This document shows, piece by piece, positions 9,896-18,895 of a DNA stretch of 64,000 bases (within the stretch, counting starts at the first letter, position 1; every line of letters begins with the position of its first letter). The notes under the pieces are model-generated. The model searched no databases. It was not told the DNA's origin and saw only the letters and a list, made by a program, of their open reading frames with translations. Source of the stretch: Melghirimyces thermohalophilus (lineage in GTDB: Bacteria; Bacillota; Bacilli; Thermoactinomycetales; DSM-45169); NCBI RefSeq assembly GCF_900102685.1, contig NZ_FMZA01000019.1:1-64000 (forward strand), given 5' to 3'. A program made the translations under genes and the position numbers.

Positions 9896-10858
9896 ATGAT
9901 GTTGCTTCCGGTATCCGAAAAGTTACGGCAGAAGCTGGAGGAGACCAACCGAGATCTGCGGAAAGTTTATCCTGAAGAAGTGTTTAACCGGTCGGCGATG
10001 AAGGAGCGCCTGGCCACCATCGGCCAGTTTAGCCAGGTGTCCAAGTGGTCCGGACCGGAGATGAAGGCGTGGCTGAGGGGACGTTCCCTGGTGGGTGTCG
10101 ATGGTTCTGTCAACTCCACCCCCGGCACCCATCCGCACACCTTGTCCGTTTTTCAGGCCCTAGCCAAAGGGACAGGCGGTGAAGAGTACTGGGCCGCCGA
10201 TCTATATACCCCTCTGCTGGAGAAGGAAGAAAAACCGGAGGAAGGGCAGTTGGCACGGGAAGCTCAACACCGGGGTCGGCTGTTGGCCGGACTGGAAATT
10301 GGGACGGCGCTGGAAGCGGTCCGGCGTTGGAGTCCCGGGGTGATCCTGATGGACGGGTCCTTGTATCATTTTCGTATCGATCATGGAAAAGCGTGGGAAG
10401 AGTTGGCCAATGAAGCGGAGAAGGCCGGGGTGTTGCTGGTCGGTGTATCGGAGGAGATCGGAACCCAGGCGTTGGCTCGAACACTTTTTCCCGGCCAGGG
10501 GAATTATTCGGACCGGGAGGTGCTGTTCGGGGTGATGCAGCCGGGGGAAGTTTATATATCGCCGGAACTGGAGCCGCCGGGCAGCGGTTTGTGGAAGGCA
10601 GTGCTCGCCCCCACCCGGAATCCGCAGCCGGTAGGTGTGGACGGGTTGTTGAGCCAGTCTGCTGCCCGTGAGGAGTTGCTTCGTCTCGTCTATTCTTTGA
10701 CACCGGTTCAAGGGCGGGGCATCCCTTTGTGGTTGGATATCGTGGACCAGGAGGTGCGGGTGACCGACTCCCTGGTGGAGGCGATGGTGGAGCAGCATAT
10801 TGATCCGGATTTGCGCCACCGGCTGCTGGTCCCTAAACGGAGCGATCGGGTTCTCTGA
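9896..10858 (+). CDS. nurA: NurA-domain nuclease
   Basis: A 320-residue NurA-type nuclease, an RNase H-like fold that degrades single- and double-stranded DNA ends in complex with HerA. The family's metal-binding acidic positions appear as VGVDGS (D69), LMDGS (D153), and LDIVDQEVRVTDSLVEAM (D281 onward) with the late histidine in EQHIDP. The ATG is preceded by CGGAGG at nine bases; ATG 9899 is an alternative. A HerA-type ATPase follows after 49 bases, so the pair forms one functional unit. There is no such gene between abrB and metS in B. subtilis, so this is an accessory insertion. Confidence 0.88.
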   Translation: MMLLPVSEKLRQKLEETNRDLRKVYPEEVFNRSAMKERLATIGQFSQVSKWSGPEMKAWLRGRSLVGVDGSVNSTPGTHPHTLSVFQALAKGTGGEEYWAADLYTPLLEKEEKPEEGQLAREAQHRGRLLAGLEIGTALEAVRRWSPGVILMDGSLYHFRIDHGKAWEELANEAEKAGVLLVGVSEEIGTQALARTLFPGQGNYSDREVLFGVMQPGEVYISPELEPPGSGLWKAVLAPTRNPQPVGVDGLLSQSAAREELLRLVYSLTPVQGRGIPLWLDIVDQEVRVTDSLVEAMVEQHIDPDLRHRLLVPKRSDRVL

Positions 10859-10907
10859 TCCATGCACGCGATGGGAGAAATAAAGAAGGGAGAAAGGGGA
10901 AACCGAT

Positions 10908-12746
10908 ATGCAAGTAGTTGGTGTGACCACCCAGCAGGAGGTTTATGTAGCGAGTAAAGACCGGAAATTTCGGATCAATGAAATTCTGGTGATTGAAGAT
11001 GAGATGTTGGACCATCCCAAAGGTGAAGTGGTGGAAACCCTGTCTTACAACCGGTTGATTCCTATGGGACTGGATAAAACCGTCGTCGATACGGAAGTGA
11101 TCCGCTCCCTTGAGCAGATCGGCTACGATATTGGATCCGATGAGGTGAATCTGGCAAAACTGCGCCTCTTTTCGGAGGCGCCTCACCCGGTTCGCACCGG
11201 TTGCGGGGTGCGGTCTCCCCGCTTCGAAGAGGTGCGGAGGTTTCTGGTGAATACGACCCCGGAGAGAGGGTTGATTCTCGGGGAGATTCGGGGGACGGAA
11301 TCCCTCGGGGAGACGTTGGACGAGGATTTGCGGGATCGGGTTCAGCTGTTGGAGGAGGGTCAATTGCATCCCCAGCGCGGCGTCCCCTTTCTGTTCGATA
11401 TCCAGTCCATGCAGCAATATCCCCATATCGGTATTTTTGGGGGATCAGGCTCCGGAAAGTCCTTCGGTCTGCGGGTGATGCTGGAAGAGTTGATGAAGTT
11501 GTCCATCCCCACCTTGGTTTTCGATCCACACTTTGAAATGCAGTTCGCCGAGCGCATGGCTGCATGGGGGGACGGGGCACCGGACTTGGATGATCGTTGG
11601 TTATCGGTACAGGTGGGTCAGGAGGTGGGCATACGCTTTTCCGATCTCTCCACCCGGGATGTGGTCAGTCTGATCGGAGCGGCAGGCGGCAGTCTGTCCG
11701 AGTCGATGGTCAATGTGATTCAATCTCTTCACCGGCGCCGGGATTCCTATCCATCCTTCAGTGACCGCCTCCACAATGTGGCTCAGGCGATCGAAGAAGG
11801 GGTCCAAGGACTGAAGAAGCGTCTCAGGGAAGATGATTTGACCCCGACGGAGGTGGAGCGGGTCAAAGACTTGATCGAGCTGCATCAACAGTATGGCAGC
11901 CTGCCTCTGGCGTCGGTCAAAGGGGTTCAGTGGCGGTTGAACCGGCTGGACAAGGCGGGGCTGTTCCAGCAGGATATCCGGCCGATCGAGCAAGGGCTGG
12001 AGCAAGGCCGTCTGGTGGTGGTTCAGGGACCTTCCTGGGTGCTGCAGGTCTTTTCTACTTATGTGATCGGCGCCCTCTACCGCAAGCGCAGGGACTACAA
12101 GGATGCCCGCATGAACGGGGAGGAGGGGACTTTTTTCCCTCCCTTTGTCACGGTGACCGACGAAGCCCACAACTTCGCCCCCAAAGGGGTGGATTCCCCG
12201 CCTAAGATGATTCTGAAGGAGATTGCTCAGGAAGGACGGAAATATGGAGCCTTCCTGATCCTGGCCACCCAGCGGCCCACCCTGTTGGATGAGACGGTGA
12301 CAGCCCAGCTAAACACCAAATTTGTCTTTCGGACCGTGCGGGGTACGGATATCGCCACTCTGCGAGAGGAGACCGATTTGACAGCGGAGGAGGGCAAAAG
12401 GCTTCCCTATCTCCGTTCCGGAGATACCTTTGTCTCTTCGGCTCTCTTCGGCCGTACGGTATTTGTGCGCATTCGAGCGGCTTACACCGACAGCCCCCAT
12501 GTGGACAATCCCTTTGAGGAGTTGAAAGCGGTGAAAGCCGACCGGGACGACCGGGTGCTCCACGTGATTCAGGAGCGGCTGCCCCTCTTTGACACCGACT
12601 TACTGGACGCCGTTAGCCTCATCAATCGGGAATGCGGTCTGGACTGGGATGTGGACCGGTTGAAACAGGAGCTGGAAGAATGGTCGAAAATGGGGCGGAT
12701 TGTAAAAAAGGAATCCCCCTTCGTCACTCGGTATGATGCCAAATGA
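10908..12746 (+). CDS. herA: HerA-type DNA translocase ATPase
   Basis: A 612-residue hexameric FtsK/HerA-superfamily ATPase. The N-terminal 60 residues look like a HAS-barrel. Walker A is GGSGSGKS (178-185), Walker B is VTVTDEAH (D418, E419), and the sensor region ATQRPTLLDETVTAQL and the arginine-finger area RTVRGTDIATLREETDL follow. About 180 residues between the Walker motifs form the helical insertion. A C-terminal extension of about 80 residues may be a winged-helix. HerA pumps DNA into NurA for end resection; in bacteria HerA proteins also occur in anti-phage systems with nuclease partners. The gene follows nurA and precedes a GNAT gene, 14 bases or fewer from its stop. Confidence 0.9.
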   Translation: MQVVGVTTQQEVYVASKDRKFRINEILVIEDEMLDHPKGEVVETLSYNRLIPMGLDKTVVDTEVIRSLEQIGYDIGSDEVNLAKLRLFSEAPHPVRTGCGVRSPRFEEVRRFLVNTTPERGLILGEIRGTESLGETLDEDLRDRVQLLEEGQLHPQRGVPFLFDIQSMQQYPHIGIFGGSGSGKSFGLRVMLEELMKLSIPTLVFDPHFEMQFAERMAAWGDGAPDLDDRWLSVQVGQEVGIRFSDLSTRDVVSLIGAAGGSLSESMVNVIQSLHRRRDSYPSFSDRLHNVAQAIEEGVQGLKKRLREDDLTPTEVERVKDLIELHQQYGSLPLASVKGVQWRLNRLDKAGLFQQDIRPIEQGLEQGRLVVVQGPSWVLQVFSTYVIGALYRKRRDYKDARMNGEEGTFFPPFVTVTDEAHNFAPKGVDSPPKMILKEIAQEGRKYGAFLILATQRPTLLDETVTAQLNTKFVFRTVRGTDIATLREETDLTAEEGKRLPYLRSGDTFVSSALFGRTVFVRIRAAYTDSPHVDNPFEELKAVKADRDDRVLHVIQERLPLFDTDLLDAVSLINRECGLDWDVDRLKQELEEWSKMGRIVKKESPFVTRYDAK

Positions 12747-12760
12747 GAAAGGGGAGGGAC

Positions 12761-13225
12761 ATGGTCGAGGAGAAGCGGATTCGGCGGGCCCGGGTTGGAG
12801 AGGAAAAGGTGCTGACGGATTTGGCCATCCGATCCAAGGCTCATTGGGGCTATGATGAAGCCTTTATGGCTGCCTGCCGGGAGGAATTGACGATGACGCC
12901 GGAGCGGATGCGACACCAGGTGGAAGTGGCGGTGGAAGCGGATCGGATCGTCGCCTTTATTGAACTCGTTCCCGAGGGAGAAGAAGGGGTGATGCGGCTC
13001 GTCTCTCTCTTCGTCGATCCCGCCTTTATGGGCCGGGGCTGGGGTCGGCGCCTGTGGGAGCGGTCCGTAGCCATCGCCCGGGGAATGGGGTGTCGGGCGA
13101 TGATTTGGGATGCGGATCCATTCGCAGAAGGATTTTACCGCCGCATGGGCGGACGTCGGATCGAGGAGGTCCCGTCCGGGTCGATTCCGGGAAGGAGGTT
13201 GCCCCGGATGCGCATCGACTGGTGA
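12761..13225 (+). CDS. GNAT-family N-acetyltransferase
   Basis: A 154-residue single-domain acetyltransferase. The acetyl-CoA-binding pyrophosphate loop is seen in FVDPAFMGRGWGRRLWE (R/Q-x-x-G-x-G/A type), and the C-terminal AEGFYRRMGGRRIEE is the usual motif B. The substrate is not predictable. ATG 12761 has GGGGAGG just upstream (spacing three to four bases); an in-frame ATG at 12743 overlaps the herA stop codon and would give direct coupling, and it cannot be excluded. Its place at the end of the NurA-HerA cassette suggests co-transcription, but a role in that system is only inference. Confidence 0.85.
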   Translation: MVEEKRIRRARVGEEKVLTDLAIRSKAHWGYDEAFMAACREELTMTPERMRHQVEVAVEADRIVAFIELVPEGEEGVMRLVSLFVDPAFMGRGWGRRLWERSVAIARGMGCRAMIWDADPFAEGFYRRMGGRRIEEVPSGSIPGRRLPRMRIDW

Positions 13226-13249
13226 TTGTGGTCAATTATTTCTGTTCAG

Positions 13250-13278
13250 TTGTAAGGCATAATTTTTTTGTCTATAAT
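13250..13278 (+). promoter_or_regulatory. Sigma-A promoter of the metS leader
   Basis: TTGTAA at 13250-13255 and TATAAT at 13273-13278 are separated by 17 bases. Transcription would begin near 13286, just before the T-box leader. Confidence 0.75.
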
Positions 13279-13289
13279 GGTTTTTGAGA

Positions 13290-13560
13290 AAAACGATCCC
13301 ATCCATTCGATGACGGGGAAGAGTAACCTGGAGCGCCCATGACAGAGAGCCGGGGAAGGTGAAAGCCGGTATGGGTGCAAAAGGTGAACATGGCCCCCGA
13401 GAACCCACTCTGAAGCCGCCGGTGTGTAGGGGTGGGCGTACCCGTCGTTACCGGGACAGTGTGATCACTGTTAGAGGGTGTCTGCCGTGAGGCGGCACTA
13501 AACTTGGGTGGTACCGCGTGAGGAGAATCTCTCGCCCCATGGCTGGGTGAGGGTTTTTTT
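13290..13560 (+). promoter_or_regulatory. T-box riboswitch (methionyl-tRNA synthetase leader)
   Basis: A T-box leader that reads the charging state of tRNA-Met. The conserved antiterminator block GGGTGGTACCGCG lies at 13506-13518. It is followed by a terminator helix (CTCGCCC at 13531-13537 with GGGTGAG at 13545-13551) and seven T residues. The 5' part holds Stem I with its purine-rich elements; ATG at 13390-13392 (in GTGAACATGGCC) is the likeliest specifier codon, matching Met. Uncharged tRNA-Met would favour the antiterminator and switch on metS. The specifier assignment is inference. Confidence 0.9.
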
Positions 13561-13864
13561 GTGCCCCTTCAGTACTTTGTTCTGCCTGGGGATCGAGTGC
13601 CCCAGTTCCGTCGCACCAGAGGGTACCTTTCGCCGGGGCCCTTCGTTTCCGGCTTCGCTATGCCGTCCGGCATGGAGGGGATTGTGGCCAATCATCCTGC
13701 TTCGGGGGCTGCGGGGTTCGATGCTTCATCTGCTTAAAGGCGCCGGCTCATCCCATGGGTGTGCCTTTGGTGCAAAAGCTCTCCTTTGGGAGATACACAA
13801 CGGTCTCCCTTCCAAGATGAATATTCCGGAAAAGGCCTTAGACTCTTAACGAGGAGCGATTGCC
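13561..13864 (+). other. Long gene-free segment between T-box terminator and metS
   Basis: About 300 bases with no supported gene. It contains several short hairpins, such as CTGGGG/CCCCAG at about 13587-13607 and TGCCG/CGGCA near 13661-13672, and ends in a ribosome binding site (GAGGAG at 13851). The open frames here lack ribosome binding sites and family resemblance. Normal T-box to start distances are much shorter, so this may hold a second regulatory structure or a decayed gene. Confidence 0.5.
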
Positions 13865-15844
13865 GTGACCAAGCCTTCTTTTTACATCACCACACCGATT
13901 TATTACCCCAATGACAAACTGCATATCGGCCACGCTTACACTACGGTGGCGGGGGATGCCATGGCCCGCTACAAACGGTTGCGTGGTTACGATGTGATGT
14001 ATTTGACGGGAACCGACGAACACGGACAAAAGATCCAGCGGCGTGCGGAAGAAAAAGGGCAAGAGCCGCAGGCTTTTGTCGATGGCATCGTCCAAGGGAT
14101 CCGGGATCTGTGGGACAAACTGGAGATCTCCTATGATGACTTTATCCGGACAACGGAGGACCGCCACAAACAGGTGGCTCAGAAGCTGTTTCAAAGGCTG
14201 CTGGACCAGGGGGACATCTATTTGGATGAGTATGAGGGTTGGTATTGCACGCCCTGTGAATCCTTCTGGACAGAACGGCAGCTGGAAGAGGGAAACTGCC
14301 CCGACTGCGGACGCCCGGTGGAGAAGGTCCGGGAGGAATCTTACTTCTTTCGCATGGGCAGATATGCCGACCGCCTGCTGAAGTATTACGAAGAAAACCC
14401 CGGCTTTATCCAGCCGGAGTCCAGGAAAAACGAGATGGTACAAAACTTCATCAAACCGGGTCTGGAGGATCTGGCCGTCTCCCGCACCACCTTTGACTGG
14501 GGAATCCCGGTGCCGGGCAACCCCAAACATGTTATGTATGTTTGGATCGACGCCTTGACCAACTACATCTCGGCGCTGGGCTACGGCACAGAGGAGGATG
14601 CCCGCTACCAGACCTACTGGCCAGCCGATGTCCACCTGGTGGGTAAAGATATCGTCCGTTTCCATGCCATTTACTGGCCGATCACTCTGATGGCGCTAGA
14701 TCTACCCTTGCCCAAACATATCTTCGGTCATGGGTTTTTCATGATGAAAGACGGCAAAATGTCTAAGTCCAAAGGCAATGTAGTCGACCCTGTGCCGTTG
14801 GTGGATCGTTACGGGTTGGATCCGGTGCGTTATTATCTGTTGCGTGAGGTGCCCTTCGGCGATGATGGCGTCTTTACACCGGAAGGATTCGTGGAACGGA
14901 CCAACGCCGACCTGGCCAATGATTTGGGCAATCTTCTTCACCGCACCCTCAAGATGGTGAACAAATATAACGGGGGTGTCATTCCAGAGCGGGTGCCTCA
15001 TGCCACCGGCGAAGAGGAGAAGTTGGAGAAACTGGCCAAAGAGACGGTGCAAAAAGTGGAGGCGGCCATGGACCAGATGCGCTTTTCCGTGGCGTTGGTC
15101 TCCATCTGGGAGCTGGTGCGGGGCACCAACCGTTACCTGGAGGCGACGATGCCCTGGGAGCTGGCCAAGGATCCGGAGAAAAAGGAGATCCTGGGCTCAG
15201 TCCTATATCATGTGGTGGAAAGCCTGCGCATGGTCAGCATCATGATTCAACCCTTCCTGGTGAAGACGCCGGCTCGCATGTGGGAGCAGTTGGGTCTTGC
15301 TGACGGGGAATTTACGTCCTGGGAAAGCTTGTACCGTTTCGGCTCTTATCCCGCTGGAACCAAGGTGCAAAAAGGGAAACCCCTCTTCCCCCGCTTGGAA
15401 GTGGAGGAGGAAGCCAAGGCCATCGTGCGGATGATGGGAGGTACCCCCGTCGGTGAATCCGGGGAATCCGATCAACCGAAGCAGAAGGAAGAAGCGAAGG
15501 AGCAGCCGACCGATCTGGAAGAGACCATCACCATCGACGACTTTTCCAGAGTGGATCTCCGAGTGGCGCGAGTACTGGAAGCGGAAAAAGTAAAGGGGGC
15601 CGACCGCCTCTTAAAACTCCAGCTGGATCTCGGTTTTGAACAGCGCCAGGTGGTCTCCGGAATCGCCCAGCATTATTCGCCGGAGGAGCTGATCGGCAAG
15701 AAGGTGGTCGTGGTCGCCAACCTGAAACCTGTCAAGCTGCGCGGGGAGCGGTCCCAAGGAATGATCCTCGCCGGAACCGAGGGCGACCGGGTGGTTGTTT
15801 CCACTGTCCCAGATGGGCTTTCTGAGGGAACACGTCTGAAATAA
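13865..15844 (+). CDS. metS: Methionine-tRNA ligase
   Basis: Class I aminoacyl-tRNA synthetase charging both tRNA-Met species. The 659-residue protein has HIGH at 20-23, a zinc knuckle with C128, C131, C145 and C148, KMSKS at 298-302, and a C-terminal tRNA-binding OB domain (about residues 555-659, DFSRVDLRVARVLEAEKVKGADRL region). Domain order and length are as in B. subtilis MetS. The GTG start has GAGGAG upstream. Expression is controlled by the T-box leader. A terminator follows seven bases after the stop. Confidence 0.97.
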   Translation: MTKPSFYITTPIYYPNDKLHIGHAYTTVAGDAMARYKRLRGYDVMYLTGTDEHGQKIQRRAEEKGQEPQAFVDGIVQGIRDLWDKLEISYDDFIRTTEDRHKQVAQKLFQRLLDQGDIYLDEYEGWYCTPCESFWTERQLEEGNCPDCGRPVEKVREESYFFRMGRYADRLLKYYEENPGFIQPESRKNEMVQNFIKPGLEDLAVSRTTFDWGIPVPGNPKHVMYVWIDALTNYISALGYGTEEDARYQTYWPADVHLVGKDIVRFHAIYWPITLMALDLPLPKHIFGHGFFMMKDGKMSKSKGNVVDPVPLVDRYGLDPVRYYLLREVPFGDDGVFTPEGFVERTNADLANDLGNLLHRTLKMVNKYNGGVIPERVPHATGEEEKLEKLAKETVQKVEAAMDQMRFSVALVSIWELVRGTNRYLEATMPWELAKDPEKKEILGSVLYHVVESLRMVSIMIQPFLVKTPARMWEQLGLADGEFTSWESLYRFGSYPAGTKVQKGKPLFPRLEVEEEAKAIVRMMGGTPVGESGESDQPKQKEEAKEQPTDLEETITIDDFSRVDLRVARVLEAEKVKGADRLLKLQLDLGFEQRQVVSGIAQHYSPEELIGKKVVVVANLKPVKLRGERSQGMILAGTEGDRVVVSTVPDGLSEGTRLK

Positions 15845-15850
15845 ATTAAA

Positions 15851-15877
15851 GTCCTCCCTCAAGCGGAGGGCTTTTTC
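15851..15877 (+). terminator. Terminator after metS
   Basis: GTCCTCC at 15851-15857 pairs with GGAGGGC at 15865-15871 (one G-U) and is followed by a T5 run. Confidence 0.8.
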
Positions 15878-16002
15878 TGCTGAATTTTTCTGGAGAAGTC
15901 CCCGTTTTTTGTGGAATCCCTGTGTCGGTTGGCAGGGACTGGGTTTTCGTGGGTCGAAAAGGAGAAGGAGAAAAAAGAGCATAGGGTTTGGAGGGGGTTT
16001 GG

Positions 16003-16536
16003 TTGGGGAAGAGGGTGAAGCGCGCCGTTAACGAATGGTTGACGGCGTTGATGGTAGCCGCGTCTCTGATGCTCGTCATCCGGGTATTCCTTTTCGCTCC
16101 TTATGAAGTCCACGGACAATCCATGTCTCCCACCTTTGAGGGAGAAGAGTTGTTGATCGTCAATTTGTTGGTTTACGATGTTTCCGAACCGGATTACGGG
16201 GATATTATCGTTTTCCACACAAAGGAAAACCGGGATTACATCAAACGGGTGATCGGTAAACCGGGAGACCGGATCGCGGTGGAAGGAGGTCGCGTGATCC
16301 GTAATGGAAAAACCTTGGCGGAACCTTACATCAAACGGGAAACCTTTGCCGGTACTCGGATCAAACAAACCATGCCGGAAACCGTCGTTCCGGAGGGTCA
16401 TCTGTTTGTGCTGGGAGACAATAGAAGTAATAGCCGGGACAGCCGGGATATCGGCGCCATCCGGGAGTCTGAAGTCGTCGGCCGGGCCGACGTGATTGTA
16501 GCGCCGCCCAAGGCGTTTCAGATTCTATTCTGGTAG
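16003..16536 (+). CDS. lepB: Signal peptidase I
   Basis: Membrane-bound serine protease that cleaves secretory signal peptides outside the membrane. The 177-residue protein has one N-terminal membrane segment (about 13-33), the catalytic serine S40 in GQSMSPT and lysine K81 in RDYIKRVIG. Box D (GDNRSNSRDSR) and the C-terminal GRADVIV stretch follow, as in Gram-positive SipS-type enzymes. TTG 16003 is preferred because GGAGG lies eight bases upstream; TTG 15988 is the longer option. A signal peptidase gene at this place, between metS and tatD, is not found in B. subtilis, so it is a lineage-specific insertion. Confidence 0.93.
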   Translation: MGKRVKRAVNEWLTALMVAASLMLVIRVFLFAPYEVHGQSMSPTFEGEELLIVNLLVYDVSEPDYGDIIVFHTKENRDYIKRVIGKPGDRIAVEGGRVIRNGKTLAEPYIKRETFAGTRIKQTMPETVVPEGHLFVLGDNRSNSRDSRDIGAIRESEVVGRADVIVAPPKAFQILFW

Positions 16537-16587
16537 GTGCCCTTCGCGGAATGCCCGCGTGTGTAAGCAAGAAACAGGAGGGAAACC

Positions 16588-17367
16588 ATGCTTTTTGACA
16601 GCCATGCCCACTTAAATGACAGTCAATTTGAAGGAGAACGGGAAGAAGTGATTCGGCGAGCCCGGGAAGAGTATGGGGTTAGTCGCATCCTGAACGTCGG
16701 TTTCGACCGGGAGACCATCCAGGATACCCTGAAACTGGCGGACTCCTACGACTTTATTTATGCCGCCGTGGGCTGGCATCCAGTGGATGCTATCGATTGC
16801 ACGGAAGAAGATCTGGATTGGATCGAAGAGTTGACGGATCACCCCAAAGTGGTAGCTCTGGGTGAGATGGGATTGGATTATCATTGGGACAAATCGCCCA
16901 AAGGTATTCAAGAGAGTGTGTTTCGACAGCAGATTCGTCTCGCCCGAGAACTCAACCTCCCGATCATTATCCATAACCGGGAAGCTGATGAAGATGTGGT
17001 CCGCCTGCTCCGGGAAGAAAAAGCGGAAGAAGTGGGCGGAGTGATGCATTGTTTCGGCGGAGATTGGGAGATGGCGCAAGAGTGTCTCGATATGAACTTC
17101 ATGATCGGCCTCGGTGGCCCCGTCACCTTTAAAAACGCCCGTCAGCCCAAGGAGATCGCTAAGCGAGTTCCCATCGACCGCCTGCTGGTGGAGACGGATT
17201 GTCCCTATTTGGCTCCCCATCCCAACCGAGGCAAACGGAACGAGACGGGTTATGTTCGGCTGGTGGCGGAAAAAATTGCGGAACTGCGTGAGATGCCGCT
17301 GGAAGAATTGGCTCGTCATACGTATCAAAACGCCAACCGCCTGTTCCAAATCGAGGACGGCCAATGA
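16588..17367 (+). CDS. tatD: TatD-family metal-dependent hydrolase (YabD)
   Basis: A 259-residue TIM-barrel metal-dependent DNase-type hydrolase. Metal ligands are visible in FDSHAHLN (H6, H8), GEMGLDYHWD, IIIHNREAD, MHCFGG and VETDCPYLAPHP. The family acts as 3'-5' exonuclease on DNA and RNA in other bacteria; the role in Bacillota is not settled. It precedes rnmV with a four-base overlap, so the two are coupled, as in B. subtilis. Confidence 0.95.
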   Translation: MLFDSHAHLNDSQFEGEREEVIRRAREEYGVSRILNVGFDRETIQDTLKLADSYDFIYAAVGWHPVDAIDCTEEDLDWIEELTDHPKVVALGEMGLDYHWDKSPKGIQESVFRQQIRLARELNLPIIIHNREADEDVVRLLREEKAEEVGGVMHCFGGDWEMAQECLDMNFMIGLGGPVTFKNARQPKEIAKRVPIDRLLVETDCPYLAPHPNRGKRNETGYVRLVAEKIAELREMPLEELARHTYQNANRLFQIEDGQ

Positions 17368-17951
17368 CAGAAAAGGTGGGGCCGATCAAACAGACATGGA
17401 TTAAAGAAGTGATTGTGGTTGAGGGACAAAAGGATACCGCTGCTGTCCGCCGGGCGGTAGAGGCGGACACGATTGAAACGAGGGGATCGGCGGTGGGACC
17501 GGAGGTGATTGCTCAGGTGGAACGGGCGGCTCGCTCCCGGGGAGCGATTATTCTGACCGATCCCGATGGGGCTGGGGAACGGATTCGACGCATCGTCTCC
17601 CAGGCGGTGCCTGGTTGCAAACACGCCTTTGTCTCCCGGGAGGAAGCCGTCGGCGAAAGAGGGGTAGGGGTGGAGTACGCTTCTCCCGAGGCGATCCGCC
17701 AGGCACTTCAGTCCGCTCGCTGGGAGGAAGCCCCGCCGTATCACATGAGGATTTCCCGGGAAATGTACATGAAGGCGGGCTTGGTCGGCAGGCCGGATTC
17801 CCGGCAGCTGCGGGAGCAGTTGGCTGAAATTCTAGGCATCGGGTACGGCAATGCCAAGCAGTTTTTCCGGAGGCTCCACCTGCTGCGTATCACCAGAGAA
17901 GAGTTTGAGCAAGCGCTGGCCCGAGTGGGAAAGGATGTTGGCGATGACTGA
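17364..17951 (+). CDS. rnmV: Ribonuclease M5
   Basis: Toprim-domain nuclease that removes the 5S rRNA precursor ends. The 195-residue protein has the Toprim glutamate in VIVVEGQKD (about residue 20), the aspartate pair in TDPDGAGERIR, and a C-terminal basic region. It acts on the 5S precursor bound by L18; a 5S gene lies at 186-302. It overlaps tatD by four bases and rsmA by eight. The yabE gene that precedes it in B. subtilis is missing here. Confidence 0.95.
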   Translation: MTEKVGPIKQTWIKEVIVVEGQKDTAAVRRAVEADTIETRGSAVGPEVIAQVERAARSRGAIILTDPDGAGERIRRIVSQAVPGCKHAFVSREEAVGERGVGVEYASPEAIRQALQSARWEEAPPYHMRISREMYMKAGLVGRPDSRQLREQLAEILGIGYGNAKQFFRRLHLLRITREEFEQALARVGKDVGDD

Positions 17952-18825
17952 GGAGCGAATTGCGGAACGGACGCGTCGGCTGCTGGCGGAACACGGTCTG
18001 CACTTGAAAAAAAGTCTCGGACAAAACTTTTTAACCGATCGACAGGTCTTGGACCGAATGATCGAGGCGGCGGGAATGGGCGGGGATACCGGCGTGTTGG
18101 AGATTGGACCCGGAATTGGGGCACTGACGGAGCGCCTGGCTCAGGAGGCCAAAAAAGTGGTTGCAGTCGAGTTAGATCAGCGATTGCTCCCTTTGCTGAA
18201 TCAGCTCTTCGCTGATCGGCCCCACGTCGGTATCCATCACGGGGATGCGATGGAGATCGACTTTCATCGCCTGATCCGGGAACAGTTGGCGGGGTGTTCC
18301 CCGATTCATGTGGTGGCTAACCTCCCCTACTATGTCACCTCGCCGATCTTGATGCGCCTTTTAGAGGAACAGCTTCCCTTGGATCGAATTGTGATCATGA
18401 TTCAAAAGGAAGTGGCTGAACGAATGATGGCCGAGCCGGGCAGCAAGGCATATGGTGCGCTGACGGTGGCGGTTCGCTACTACACGACAACCCAGTGGGT
18501 GACTCGGGTTCCCGCCCATGTGTTTGTTCCCCGCCCCCGGGTGGATTCCGCTGTGGTCCGTCTGGATGTCCGGCCGCGTCCGGCGGTAAGTGTGCGGAAC
18601 GAGTCGCTCTTTTTTGCAGTGGTTCGGGCGGCCTTCGGTCAACGGAGAAAGACCCTCTCCAACGCCTTGTCCCACGGGCTTTTTACCGGAAAGCAAAAAG
18701 GAAAGATCATCGGTTGGCTGGAGGAGGCTGGGATCGACCCGCAACGGCGGGGGGAGACGCTCTCCCTGGAGGAGTTTGCTCGGCTGGCCAACCGCTTGGA
18801 TGAAGTGGAAGGAGTTCTCATATAG
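17944..18825 (+). CDS. rsmA: 16S rRNA dimethyladenosine transferase RsmA (KsgA)
   Basis: Dimethylates A1518 and A1519 of 16S rRNA. The 293-residue protein has the N-terminal KKSLGQNFLTD, the SAM site LEIGPGIGALTERLA, the acidic QQ/E strand VVAVELDQRL, and the catalytic NLPYYVTSPI motif. ATG 17944 is preferred because AAGGATG lies seven bases upstream; ATG 17935 is nearby. The start overlaps rnmV by eight bases. The order rnmV-rsmA is conserved across Bacillales; the following yabG is replaced by a DUF458 gene. Confidence 0.96.
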   Translation: MTEERIAERTRRLLAEHGLHLKKSLGQNFLTDRQVLDRMIEAAGMGGDTGVLEIGPGIGALTERLAQEAKKVVAVELDQRLLPLLNQLFADRPHVGIHHGDAMEIDFHRLIREQLAGCSPIHVVANLPYYVTSPILMRLLEEQLPLDRIVIMIQKEVAERMMAEPGSKAYGALTVAVRYYTTTQWVTRVPAHVFVPRPRVDSAVVRLDVRPRPAVSVRNESLFFAVVRAAFGQRRKTLSNALSHGLFTGKQKGKIIGWLEEAGIDPQRRGETLSLEEFARLANRLDEVEGVLI

Positions 18826-18895
18826 TATAAGAAAACCCACCCCGGCGGCACAGGTTAACAACCCGGAGAAGTCGGGAACTTCGGAGGGGAATGGG

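Noticed and set aside
9890-12746. DNA translocase SpoIIIE/FtsK for the HerA-like gene
   Set aside because: There is no N-terminal membrane domain and no gamma domain, and the partner is a NurA nuclease.
13508-13849. 113-residue frame between the T-box and metS
   Set aside because: It starts inside the T-box antiterminator and terminator, which are RNA elements, and its composition does not look coding.
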